Source: Spirochaetales bacterium (GTDB lineage: Bacteria; Spirochaetota; Spirochaetia; Treponematales; Treponemataceae). Taken from it: 64,000 nt of DNA. The notes below the pieces were generated by a model. It was not told where the DNA came from. It saw nothing but the letters and a program-made list of their open reading frames with translations, and made no database searches. Made by a program: the position numbers and the translations under genes. Shown here one piece after another: positions 34,637-42,119 of this stretch (position 1 is the first letter of the stretch; each line of letters begins with the position of its first letter). Where the stretch lies: NCBI GenBank assembly GCA_003252395.1, contig QKEL01000009.1, positions 1 to 64,000 of the forward strand, read 5' to 3'.

Positions 34637-35650
34637 TTACCAAACGATCAGATTTCCCCCGTAGGTGAGGCCGCCGCCGAAGCCGACGGTCATGATGATG
34701 TCGCCTTTTTTCAGCTCTCCCGTTTTGGCGTACTCGTCCAAGGCGACCGGAATGGTCGCCGCCGAGGTATTGGCGTATTTTTCGATATTCATGAAAAACT
34801 TGTCCTCGCTCAGGCCGAAACGCTTCGCGGCGGCCTGCACGATCCGCTCGTTCGCCTGGTGGGGGATGATTTTTTTCACCCGGTCCATGGTAATTCCCTC
34901 GCGGTCCAGGAGCTCCTGCATGATATCGGTAAAGGCCTTGACCGCGAAGGTATAAACCGCCCGGCCGTTCATGTAGATATGGGTTGCCTTCTCGATGGTT
35001 TCGCCGTCCTTATAGGGATTCCGGGTGCCGCCGCGCTCGCATTTGAGCTCTTGGGCGCCGGAGCCCTGCGCCTTCAAAACCGATTGGATAATCCCCCGCT
35101 TCCCCGGGCCTTCCGCGGGCGCGTCGGTCCTCTCGAGTATCGCCGCTCCCGCCGCGTCGCCGAATAGCACGCAGGTCCCGCGGTCTTCCCAATTGGTAAT
35201 TTTCGTGAGTACGTCCGCGCCTATGACGAGGGCCCGCTTCCGGCGGCCGAAACTGAGCATGCCCGCCGCCGCGTCCAAGGCGTAGACGAAGCCGGTGCAG
35301 GCCGCCGCCACGTCAAAGGCCCCGGCGTTAACCGCGCCCAGGCGGTCCTGAATCAGGCAGGCGACCGAGGGAAAGCCGTAGTAGTCGGACGTTCCCGTCG
35401 CGACGACGATGAGGTCCAAGGTGAGCGCCGCTTCGGCGGCCTTGCCGGGAGCGAGGCTTTCGAGGGCGTCCATGGCGGCTTCGTAGGCGAGATCGCTCGT
35501 CGCCTGATCGGGGGAGGCGAAATGGCGGGATCCGATGCCGGTGTGCGAACGGATCCATTCATCGTTGGTCTCCACGGTTTTTGCGAGTTCGTCGTTGGTG
35601 ACGCGGCGCTCGGGTAAATACCGCCCGGTCGCGAGAATTTCAATCGCCAT
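34637..35650 (-). CDS. fabH: 3-oxoacyl-ACP synthase III
   Basis: This condensing enzyme of 337 residues starts fatty-acid synthesis by joining an acyl-CoA primer to malonyl-ACP. The catalytic triad is visible: Cys118 in AAACTGFVYAL, His264 in IPHQANERI and Asn294 in ANTSAAT. The C-terminal GFGGGLTYG loop is typical. Length is slightly above the usual 317-330. It is a single gene, divergent from a 2-oxoacid:ferredoxin oxidoreductase operon that can supply branched acyl-CoA primers. Its 5' leader contains a 39-nt near-palindrome. Confidence 0.95.
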   Translation of the reverse strand: MAIEILATGRYLPERRVTNDELAKTVETNDEWIRSHTGIGSRHFASPDQATSDLAYEAAMDALESLAPGKAAEAALTLDLIVVATGTSDYYGFPSVACLIQDRLGAVNAGAFDVAAACTGFVYALDAAAGMLSFGRRKRALVIGADVLTKITNWEDRGTCVLFGDAAGAAILERTDAPAEGPGKRGIIQSVLKAQGSGAQELKCERGGTRNPYKDGETIEKATHIYMNGRAVYTFAVKAFTDIMQELLDREGITMDRVKKIIPHQANERIVQAAAKRFGLSEDKFFMNIEKYANTSAATIPVALDEYAKTGELKKGDIIMTVGFGGGLTYGGNLIVW

Positions 35651-35682
35651 TCATTTCTCCTCAGAAAAAACTGTTTTATGCG

Positions 35683-35721
35683 TGCAACCTAATTTGACCA
35701 CCGGTGTCTAAATTGGTTGCA
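35683..35721. promoter_or_regulatory. 39-bp near-palindrome in the fabH leader
   Basis: TGCAACCTAATTT and AAATTGGTTGCA are complementary except for one bulged T, around a centre that contains the perfect palindrome CACCGGTG. It lies 33-71 nt upstream of fabH, in its leader, and could be an operator or an RNA hairpin. Confidence 0.6.
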
Positions 35722-35754
35722 TGCTAAAAATAGCACATATGCGTATTTTGTCAA

Positions 35755-35771
35755 TATGTCAAATTGACATA
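35755..35771. promoter_or_regulatory. 17-bp palindrome over the divergent -35 boxes
   Basis: TATGTCAA-A-TTGACATA is a perfect dyad with 8-bp arms. Its right half is the -35 (TTGACA) of the oxidoreductase operon, and its left half is a TTGACA on the other strand facing fabH. A protein bound here would block both promoters. Confidence 0.7.
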
Positions 35772-35791
35772 AAAGTAAAAAGTGTCATAAT
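35764..35791 (+). promoter_or_regulatory. Promoter of the 2-oxoacid oxidoreductase operon
   Basis: TTGACA (35764-35769), a 16-nt spacer and CATAAT (35786-35791) are followed by TAGGAG (35799-35804) and ATG 35810. Confidence 0.75.
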
Positions 35792-35809
35792 CTATCTCTA
35801 GGAGTGATC

Positions 35810-36052
35810 ATGAGACAAGGCAAGGTAGTGGTAGACCGTGAACGCTGTAAGGGATGCTATTTATGCGTGGCAAGCTGTCCTTTCAAGGTATTGGAACCCG
35901 ATACGGCCATGAACGGCAGCGGCGTATACCCCACCCGGTTCGCCAAACCAGAAAAATGCACCGCGTGCGCTTCCTGTTACCGTATCTGTCCCGATACGGC
36001 ATTAACGGTATATGAGTTGGAAGATACGGATACGACCGGAGGGAAGCGATGA
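35810..36052 (+). CDS. vorD: 2-oxoacid:ferredoxin oxidoreductase, ferredoxin (delta) subunit
   Basis: This 80-residue protein carries two [4Fe-4S] clusters that take electrons from the TPP site to soluble ferredoxin. The motifs are C-x2-C-x2-C-x3-C in CKGCYLCVASCPF and again in CTACASCYRICPD. ATG 35810 is used because TAGGAG is 5 nt upstream; a GTG two codons earlier is the alternative. It is the first gene of a four-gene operon with 4-bp or shorter junctions. Confidence 0.9.
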   Translation: MRQGKVVVDRERCKGCYLCVASCPFKVLEPDTAMNGSGVYPTRFAKPEKCTACASCYRICPDTALTVYELEDTDTTGGKR

Positions 36053-37131
36053 ACGCGCATTCCGATAAAGTGCTCATGAAGGGAAACGAGGCCATAGCGG
36101 AGGCGGCTATCAGGGCCGGATGCACGGCGTATTTCGGGTATCCGATCACGCCCCAGAACGAGCTTATCGCCTATATGGCAGAACGCTTACCGGAGTATGG
36201 GCGGGTGTTTATTCAGGCCGAGAGCGAGGTTTCCGCGATAAATATGGTGTACGGCGCCGCCTCGGTGGGCGTTCGCGCCATGACCAGCTCCTCAAGCCCG
36301 GGAATTAGCCTGAAGCAGGAAGGCATTTCCTACGCCGCCGGGGCGGACCTTCCGCTGGTGTTCGTGAATATCGTGCGGGGCGGGCCGGGGCTCGGCTCGA
36401 TTGCCCCCGCGCAAAGCGACTATTTTCAATCCACGAGGGGCGGCGGCCACGGCGATTACCGCACCGTCGTGCTGGCCCCCGCCGGGGTTCAGGAAGCGGC
36501 CGACCTCACGGCCCTTGCCTTCGACCTGGCCGATAAGTGGCGCATGCCCGTGATGATCCTCGGCGACGGGGTGATCGGCCAAATGATGGAAGGCATCGAG
36601 CTTCCCCCGTTCCGCGACCTCTCGACCCTGCCCGATAAAAGCTCTTGGGCCGCCGGGCGCCAGCGGGAACAAAACCGCGCTCCCCGGCATATTACTTCCA
36701 TTAACCTCGATCCCGCCGAGTTGGAGCGCCTGGTCTTTTCGCGGTTTGAGCGCTACGCGGCGATAGAGCGGGAAGAAACCCGGTTTGAAGCGCTGCGGTG
36801 CGAAGACGCCGATCTGGTCCTCGTGGCCTACGGCACCGCCTCGCGGGTATGCCGGGGCGCCTTGGACGCGGCCCGGGAAGCCGGCTTGAAGGTCGGCCTT
36901 TTCCGCCCGATCAGCCTGTGGCCCTTTCCCTCCGAAGCGCTGGTCACGGCGTGCGCCGGCGCGAAGCGGGTGCTTACGGTCGAAATGAGCATGGGTCAAA
37001 TGATCGAGGACGTGCGGCTAAGCCTGCGCGACCGCCTTCCGGTGGACCTGTTGCCCCATGCGGGGGGCGTCGTGCCCACCGAGGAAGAGGTTTACGGGCG
37101 CTGCGCGCGGATTTTGGGAGGTAAGGCATGA
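36049..37131 (+). CDS. vorB: 2-oxoacid:ferredoxin oxidoreductase, alpha subunit
   Basis: This 360-residue subunit has the pyrimidine-binding half of the TPP site (GNEAIAEAAIRAGCTAYFGY, PITPQNELI, FIQAESEVSAINMVYGAAS) and the transketolase C-like domain (LVLVAYGTASRVCRGALD). With the other three subunits it oxidatively decarboxylates 2-oxoacids to acyl-CoA, reducing ferredoxin. The overall layout matches the branched-chain (VOR) or 2-oxoglutarate (KOR) class; sequence alone does not settle the substrate. Its start overlaps vorD by 4 bp, as its stop does vorA. Confidence 0.92.
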   Translation: MNAHSDKVLMKGNEAIAEAAIRAGCTAYFGYPITPQNELIAYMAERLPEYGRVFIQAESEVSAINMVYGAASVGVRAMTSSSSPGISLKQEGISYAAGADLPLVFVNIVRGGPGLGSIAPAQSDYFQSTRGGGHGDYRTVVLAPAGVQEAADLTALAFDLADKWRMPVMILGDGVIGQMMEGIELPPFRDLSTLPDKSSWAAGRQREQNRAPRHITSINLDPAELERLVFSRFERYAAIEREETRFEALRCEDADLVLVAYGTASRVCRGALDAAREAGLKVGLFRPISLWPFPSEALVTACAGAKRVLTVEMSMGQMIEDVRLSLRDRLPVDLLPHAGGVVPTEEEVYGRCARILGGKA

Positions 37132-37898
37132 AATTGGTAGCGGGACATCCCGAGAGCCTCGTCTCGGTGCAGACGAAATACTGCGCCGGCTGCGGGCACG
37201 GCACGATACACCGGATTATCTGCGAGATTATCGACGAGATGGGGTGGAAAACCCGCTCCATCGTGACCAATCCCGTCGGCTGTTCCATTTGGGCCGACCT
37301 CTATTTCGATTTCGATTCGGTTCAGCCGGCCCACGGGCGAACCCCCGCGGCGGCGACGGGCATAAAGCGCATGCTTCCGGACCATCTGGTCATTTGCTAT
37401 CAGGGCGACGGCGATCTTGCGGCGATCGGAACCGCCGAGATCATTCACGCGGCGAACCGCGGCGAGAAATTCACCGTCATCTTCGTCAATAACGCGATTT
37501 ACGGCATGACCGGCGGCCAGATGGCGCCTACCACCCTGGTGGGCCAAAAGGCGGCCACGGCGCCGAAGGGTCGCGATCCGGACGAGGCGGGCATGGGCTA
37601 CCCGATTCGGGTAATCGAAATGCTGGCGACGCTCAAGGGCACGCGGTATTTGGCCCGGGGCGCGGTGAATACCCCGGCTAACGTGCAGAAAACCAAGCAA
37701 TACATTAAGAAGGCCTTCGAGGCGCAGATGGAGGGCATCGGTTTCACCATGGTGGAAATCCTTTCCCCCTGTCCCACGAATTGGTCCATGACCCCGGTGG
37801 AAGCGGCCAAATGGGTCGGAACCGCCATGACCGCCGAGTTTCCCCTCGGCGAAATAAAGAATGAACTGCCCGCAAAAACCGCGGGAAAGGACGCCTGA
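37128..37898 (+). CDS. vorA: 2-oxoacid:ferredoxin oxidoreductase, beta (TPP) subunit
   Basis: This 256-residue subunit binds the TPP diphosphate and magnesium through GDGDLAAIGTAEIIHAANRG followed by NNAIYGMTGGQMAPTT. The conserved YCAGCGHG near the N-terminus is typical of the beta subunit. It overlaps vorB by 4 bp and is followed after 2 bp by the gamma subunit. EILSPCPTNW near residue 210 fits the KOR/VOR class rather than pyruvate synthases. Confidence 0.92.
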   Translation: MKLVAGHPESLVSVQTKYCAGCGHGTIHRIICEIIDEMGWKTRSIVTNPVGCSIWADLYFDFDSVQPAHGRTPAAATGIKRMLPDHLVICYQGDGDLAAIGTAEIIHAANRGEKFTVIFVNNAIYGMTGGQMAPTTLVGQKAATAPKGRDPDEAGMGYPIRVIEMLATLKGTRYLARGAVNTPANVQKTKQYIKKAFEAQMEGIGFTMVEILSPCPTNWSMTPVEAAKWVGTAMTAEFPLGEIKNELPAKTAGKDA

Positions 37899-37900
37899 GT

Positions 37901-38443
37901 ATGGAAAAAACCATTTTTGCCGGGTTCGGCGGACAGGGTATCATCTCTCTTGGCCAAATCTGGGCGTATTGCGGCATGGAAGAGGGCAAGCAGGTGAGCT
38001 TTTTCCCCTTCTACGGCGCCGAAAAACGCGGCGGAATCGCCCGCGCCAATTGCGTGGTTTCCGAGACCCCGATCGCCAGTCCCGTCATCTCCCGCGCCGA
38101 TTCGGCGGTCGTAATGAACCGGGATAGCCTGGACGTATGCGTATCCACCCTGAAGGACGGGGCGCTTATGCTGGTGAATAGCTCCCTGGTTCCCCTCTCG
38201 GACTTGCCGAAGGCGGTACTGGAGCGATTTCGCGTCGTACCCGTGGCCGCCACGGAAATCGCCGACCGAATGGGCAACGTGCGCGTGGCGAACATGGTCA
38301 TGCTCGGCGCCCTGGCGAAAAAGACCGGAGCGGTGCTCTTAAACCGCCTGGACGAGGTGCTCGCCCACTTTTTCCCCGGCGCGAAGCGAACGCTCATTCC
38401 CCTGAACGTGGAAGCGGTCAAGGCGGGCATGGAATCGTGCTAG
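37901..38443 (+). CDS. vorC: 2-oxoacid:ferredoxin oxidoreductase, gamma subunit
   Basis: This 180-residue subunit has the gamma family opening IFAGFGGQGIISLGQIWAYC, then FFPFYGAEKRGGIARANCVVS and GNVRVANMVMLGALAKKTG. It completes a delta-alpha-beta-gamma operon (80, 360, 256 and 180 residues) suitable for reversible oxidation of 2-oxoacids to acyl-CoA. The operon ends here; the next gene has its own -10 box. Confidence 0.92.
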   Translation: MEKTIFAGFGGQGIISLGQIWAYCGMEEGKQVSFFPFYGAEKRGGIARANCVVSETPIASPVISRADSAVVMNRDSLDVCVSTLKDGALMLVNSSLVPLSDLPKAVLERFRVVPVAATEIADRMGNVRVANMVMLGALAKKTGAVLLNRLDEVLAHFFPGAKRTLIPLNVEAVKAGMESC

Positions 38444-38463
38444 CCTAAGGGCGCGCGGTCCGG

Positions 38464-38469
38464 TATAAT
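38464..38469 (+). promoter_or_regulatory. -10 box of trkA
   Basis: A perfect TATAAT is followed after 7 nt by ATG 38477. No ribosome site is present, so a leaderless message is implied. The -35 is not clear. Confidence 0.5.
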
Positions 38470-38476
38470 GGGCCGC

Positions 38477-39883
38477 ATGCGCATCGTGATAGTCGGCGCG
38501 GGCCTGGTCGGAACGGCGATCGCCCGCGAACTCATCAAGGAAAAACACGACGTCGTCCTTATCGAGCAAAACCCCGAAACGGCCAGGCTCGCGGACAACG
38601 AATTAGATTGTCTCATCATCAACGAGGACGGCACGCGGCCGGAAACCCTGACCGCCGCACGGATAGATACCGCGGATTGGTTCATTTCCATGACCGGATC
38701 GGACTCGGTCAATATCGTGGCCTGCGGTCTCGTTTCGGCTGAATCCAAGCGGACCCGGACCATCGCCCGGGTCGAAACTCCCTTCTATTCGGGCCTTTCG
38801 AAGGCGCAACGCGATACCTTCGGCATAGACTATTTGGTGAACCCCGCCCTGGAGGCCGCCCGCCAGCTGGTCCGCATCGTCGCCCAGGGGTTCGCCGGGG
38901 CCGTCTATCCCCTGCATAACGGGGCGCTCCAGCTCAGGACGGTCCCCGCCACCTCGCTTCCCGGCTTTATCGGCCATACCCTCGGCGAGCTCAGGCAAAG
39001 CTCGCTTCGGCACTTTCTGGTCGCCGCGGTCGTGCGCGACGGCGGCATAATCGTGCCCAAGGGCGATTGCCGGATCGTGAGCACGGACCGACTTTACGTA
39101 CTCGGCCCGCCCGATTCCCTCGACGTCCTTCTCGGCAAGGTGCACGGCCTGGACGACGCCGTCCGGAGGGTTTTGGTTCTGGGCGCCACGAGGGTTTCCG
39201 AGCGCATTATGGAGTATCTTTCGGCCGATACGCCCGTCGAGAACGGGCGCCGGGGCAAGGCGGTGCGCCTTTTCAGCCGGAAGCCGGACATAACCCTCAT
39301 CGAGGCGTCCTCCGAATCCTGTAAGCGCGTTTCCCGTGAATTCCAGAATATTTCGGTCATTTGCGCGGACAGTTCCGAAACCGGCGTGTTGGAGGCCGCG
39401 GGGGTGGACCGGGTCGATCTCTACGTGGCGGCCACGGGTTCCCAATCCAAGAATTTCATCTCGGCGCAGCTGGCGAAGATGCTCGGCGCGAAAAAGGTTA
39501 TCGCCCTGGCCGAAAACGACCGGTTATTCCCCCTGCAGCATAAACTCGACCTGGACGCGGTGGTTTGCGCCAACGACGCGGTAGGCGCGGCGGTCCTGGA
39601 AATCGTCAGAAAGGCGCACATGCGTACCATTTTCGGGTTTTACGAGGACGACGTGGAGATCATCGAGCTCCGCATGGACGCCGCCTCTCCCGTGGCCGGG
39701 CAGGCCCTGCGCGACGTGGTGCTCCCGGCGGACGTATTGATCGCCTTCATCATCAAGAACGATACCTTTATCGTGCCTTCGGGCGAAACCGTGCTCGTCG
39801 GCGGCGACGAGATCGGGCTCGTTGCCCGCAAGCAGCAGATAACCGCCTTGGAAGCCATATTCGGGGGCGCTGATGATCGCTAA
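38477..39883 (+). CDS. trkA: Trk potassium uptake regulator TrkA
   Basis: This 468-residue cytoplasmic gating ring protein has two RCK units. Each has an NAD-binding Rossmann half (MRIVIVGAGLVGTAIARELI at the start; RRVLVLGATRVSERIMEYL near 235) and a TrkA-C half. ATG 38477 is chosen because the upstream in-frame ATG 38468 lies inside the TATAAT box. It overlaps trkH by 11 bp, so the membrane pore and its regulator are made together. Confidence 0.93.
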   Translation: MRIVIVGAGLVGTAIARELIKEKHDVVLIEQNPETARLADNELDCLIINEDGTRPETLTAARIDTADWFISMTGSDSVNIVACGLVSAESKRTRTIARVETPFYSGLSKAQRDTFGIDYLVNPALEAARQLVRIVAQGFAGAVYPLHNGALQLRTVPATSLPGFIGHTLGELRQSSLRHFLVAAVVRDGGIIVPKGDCRIVSTDRLYVLGPPDSLDVLLGKVHGLDDAVRRVLVLGATRVSERIMEYLSADTPVENGRRGKAVRLFSRKPDITLIEASSESCKRVSREFQNISVICADSSETGVLEAAGVDRVDLYVAATGSQSKNFISAQLAKMLGAKKVIALAENDRLFPLQHKLDLDAVVCANDAVGAAVLEIVRKAHMRTIFGFYEDDVEIIELRMDAASPVAGQALRDVVLPADVLIAFIIKNDTFIVPSGETVLVGGDEIGLVARKQQITALEAIFGGADDR

Positions 39884-41339
39884 ACACGGCGAGGCGAAAT
39901 CGCTTTTCCGGGCCGTGTCCGTCCTCCTTTCGGTGATCTCGGCCTTTATTCTGCTGTGCATGCTCGTCGGGCTTGCCTTGGGCGAGGGTTTGGCCGCGGT
40001 TCGCGCCTTCGCGCTTCCCTCGGCCCTGGGGGCGCTTCTTTTTGTCCTTTCCTTCCTGGTCGTTACCGAACGGGTCGTCTTGAGCTCCCGGTTCGGCTAT
40101 CTTTTCGTGGTCCTTTCCTGGGTTTCGGCTTCCGTAATCGGCGCCTTGCCCTTTTTCCTTTCCGGCTGGATTCCCTCGTTCATCGACGCCCTTTTTGAGT
40201 CCATGTCGGGCTTTACCACCACCGGGGCGACGATTCTGACGGATATCGAGTCCCTGCCCCGCTCGCTTTTGCTCTGGCGGGCAACTACCCACTGGCTGGG
40301 AGGCATGGGAATCGTGGTGCTCACCGTGGCTATCTTCCCCCTCCTGGGCATTTCCGGCCGGGCGCTCATGGAGGCCGAGGCTCCGGGGCCCCAAGTGGAC
40401 AAGTTTACCCCCCGGCTCTCCCAAACCGCCTCCATCCTGTGGCTCGTCTACCTGGGGCTTACGGTCGCGCTGGTCGCGCTCCTCATGCTCGGGGGGATGG
40501 ACATTATCGACGCGGTGACCCATTCGTTCGCCACCATGGCGACCGGGGGCTTCTCCACGAAAAACGTATCGGTCGGCACCTTCGGTTCTGCCTACATCGA
40601 CGCGGTCATTACGGTTTTCATGGTGCTCGCGGGCTCCAACTTCGCCCTCCATTGGAAACTGCTGCACGGCGATTACCGCTCCGTATTCCGCGATTCCGAA
40701 TGGAAGGCCTACATCGCCATATTCTGCGTCGCCTCGGTCCTGGTTACCCTCAATCTCCGTTCCTCGGGGGCCTACGAGGGCTTTTTCGCCTCGTTTCGCT
40801 TCGCCTCCTTTCAGGTGGCATCGATCCTCACCACCACCGGCTTCGGCACCGCGGACTACCTGCAGTGGCCGTTTTTTTCCCAGGCGGTCCTTTTCGCCGT
40901 CATGTTTATCGGGGGCTGTTCCGGTTCGACCGGCGGCGGCATCAAGGTGGGCCGTATCCTGACCCTCGTGAAGATGGGCTTCGCGGAAATGAAGTATATG
41001 GTCAATCCCCGCGGCGTTTTCGGCATCTTTATGAACCGGCAGTACATGAATAAGAAGATCGTATACAACATCGCGGCCATGGTGTGGCTCTACCTGTGCA
41101 CGGTCATTATTTCCACCCTGGTGGTGGCCTGGGGCGGGTTCGATATCATGACGAGCCTCACGGCCACCCTCGCGACGCTGGGCAATATCGGTCCGGGCTT
41201 TTCCCTGGTGGGGCCCCTGTTCAATTACGCCTTTTTCCCCGACTGGATAAAGCTGTGGCTGTACGCCATGATGCTGGTCGGCCGGCTCGAGGTGTTCACC
41301 GTCTTCGTCCTTTTCACGAAATCCTTCTGGAAACGATAA
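39873..41339 (+). CDS. trkH: Trk potassium uptake channel TrkH
   Basis: This 488-residue membrane pore has four M1-P-M2 units. Filter-like segments include SGFTTTGATI, MATGGFSTKN, TTTGFGTADY and ATLGNIGPGF, each with the selectivity glycine. It imports K+ (or Na+/K+ in some relatives) under control of TrkA. It overlaps trkA and is followed after 5 bp by a transglycosylase gene that may be co-transcribed. Confidence 0.94.
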   Translation: MIAKHGEAKSLFRAVSVLLSVISAFILLCMLVGLALGEGLAAVRAFALPSALGALLFVLSFLVVTERVVLSSRFGYLFVVLSWVSASVIGALPFFLSGWIPSFIDALFESMSGFTTTGATILTDIESLPRSLLLWRATTHWLGGMGIVVLTVAIFPLLGISGRALMEAEAPGPQVDKFTPRLSQTASILWLVYLGLTVALVALLMLGGMDIIDAVTHSFATMATGGFSTKNVSVGTFGSAYIDAVITVFMVLAGSNFALHWKLLHGDYRSVFRDSEWKAYIAIFCVASVLVTLNLRSSGAYEGFFASFRFASFQVASILTTTGFGTADYLQWPFFSQAVLFAVMFIGGCSGSTGGGIKVGRILTLVKMGFAEMKYMVNPRGVFGIFMNRQYMNKKIVYNIAAMVWLYLCTVIISTLVVAWGGFDIMTSLTATLATLGNIGPGFSLVGPLFNYAFFPDWIKLWLYAMMLVGRLEVFTVFVLFTKSFWKR

Positions 41340-41344
41340 GCCCA

Positions 41345-42112
41345 ATGGAAACGAGACCCGTAACGAAACGGACTCCCGGGAAGGGCCGCTTTGTACCGCG
41401 AATGGACGCGATCCCGCCCGAACTCAGGAAGAAAGCCGCGCTCCTCGCGCGGCGCTGCGCCCTGGCCCTCGGCTCGTTCGTGCTTTGGCTGCACCTTCTT
41501 TTCGTCGTGGCGACCATGCCCCTCGTCCTGTACTGCAAGTGGTTTGACCCGCCGGTGACGGGGATCATGCTGTACCGTAGCGTGATCTGGCAATGGAAAA
41601 ACGAGCCGATCCGCTTCGTTCCCCTGGAAAAGATTCCGGCCCGCTTCAGGAATATGGCGGTAAAGGTGGAGGACGGCTCGTTCATGACCCATCGCGGCAT
41701 CCTGTTGCCCGCGCTGAAAAACGCCTGGCGGCTCAATAAGAATCTGGGCGAACCCATGTACGGCGGCAGTACCATAACCATGCAAACCGCCCGAACCCTC
41801 TTTCTCAATCCCGAGAAGAGCTATCTGAGAAAATACCTCGAAATGATCCTCGCCCTGGAAATGGAATACGTGATGGGCAAGGACCGGATCCTCGAGCTCT
41901 ACCTCAATTACGCGGAGTGGGGAAAGGGCGTGTACGGCATGAACGGGGCTTCCTGGCATTACTGGAAAACCGACGTGGGCCGGATCTCCACCGACCGCGC
42001 CGTCCGGCTCGTCACGCTGCTTTCGTCGCCGATCAAGTACGGCCCCGATACCATTTCCAAGAGCGCCATGCTCAGACAGCGCTACGCGTACCTGGTGAAG
42101 CGGTTCGAATAG
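41345..42112 (+). CDS. mtgA: Monofunctional peptidoglycan glycosyltransferase (GT51)
   Basis: This 255-residue protein has one TM anchor (about 40-63) and a GT51 domain that polymerises lipid II into glycan strands. The catalytic Glu109 lies in VKVEDGSFMTHRG; GGSTITMQTARTLFL carries Met where most relatives have Gln (GGSTITQQ). The LELYLNYAEWGKGVYGMNGA block contains the second conserved Glu. ATG 41345 was chosen since the longer open frame runs inside trkH. There is no penicillin-binding domain. Confidence 0.92.
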   Translation: METRPVTKRTPGKGRFVPRMDAIPPELRKKAALLARRCALALGSFVLWLHLLFVVATMPLVLYCKWFDPPVTGIMLYRSVIWQWKNEPIRFVPLEKIPARFRNMAVKVEDGSFMTHRGILLPALKNAWRLNKNLGEPMYGGSTITMQTARTLFLNPEKSYLRKYLEMILALEMEYVMGKDRILELYLNYAEWGKGVYGMNGASWHYWKTDVGRISTDRAVRLVTLLSSPIKYGPDTISKSAMLRQRYAYLVKRFE

Positions 42113-42119
42113 GATTCCC

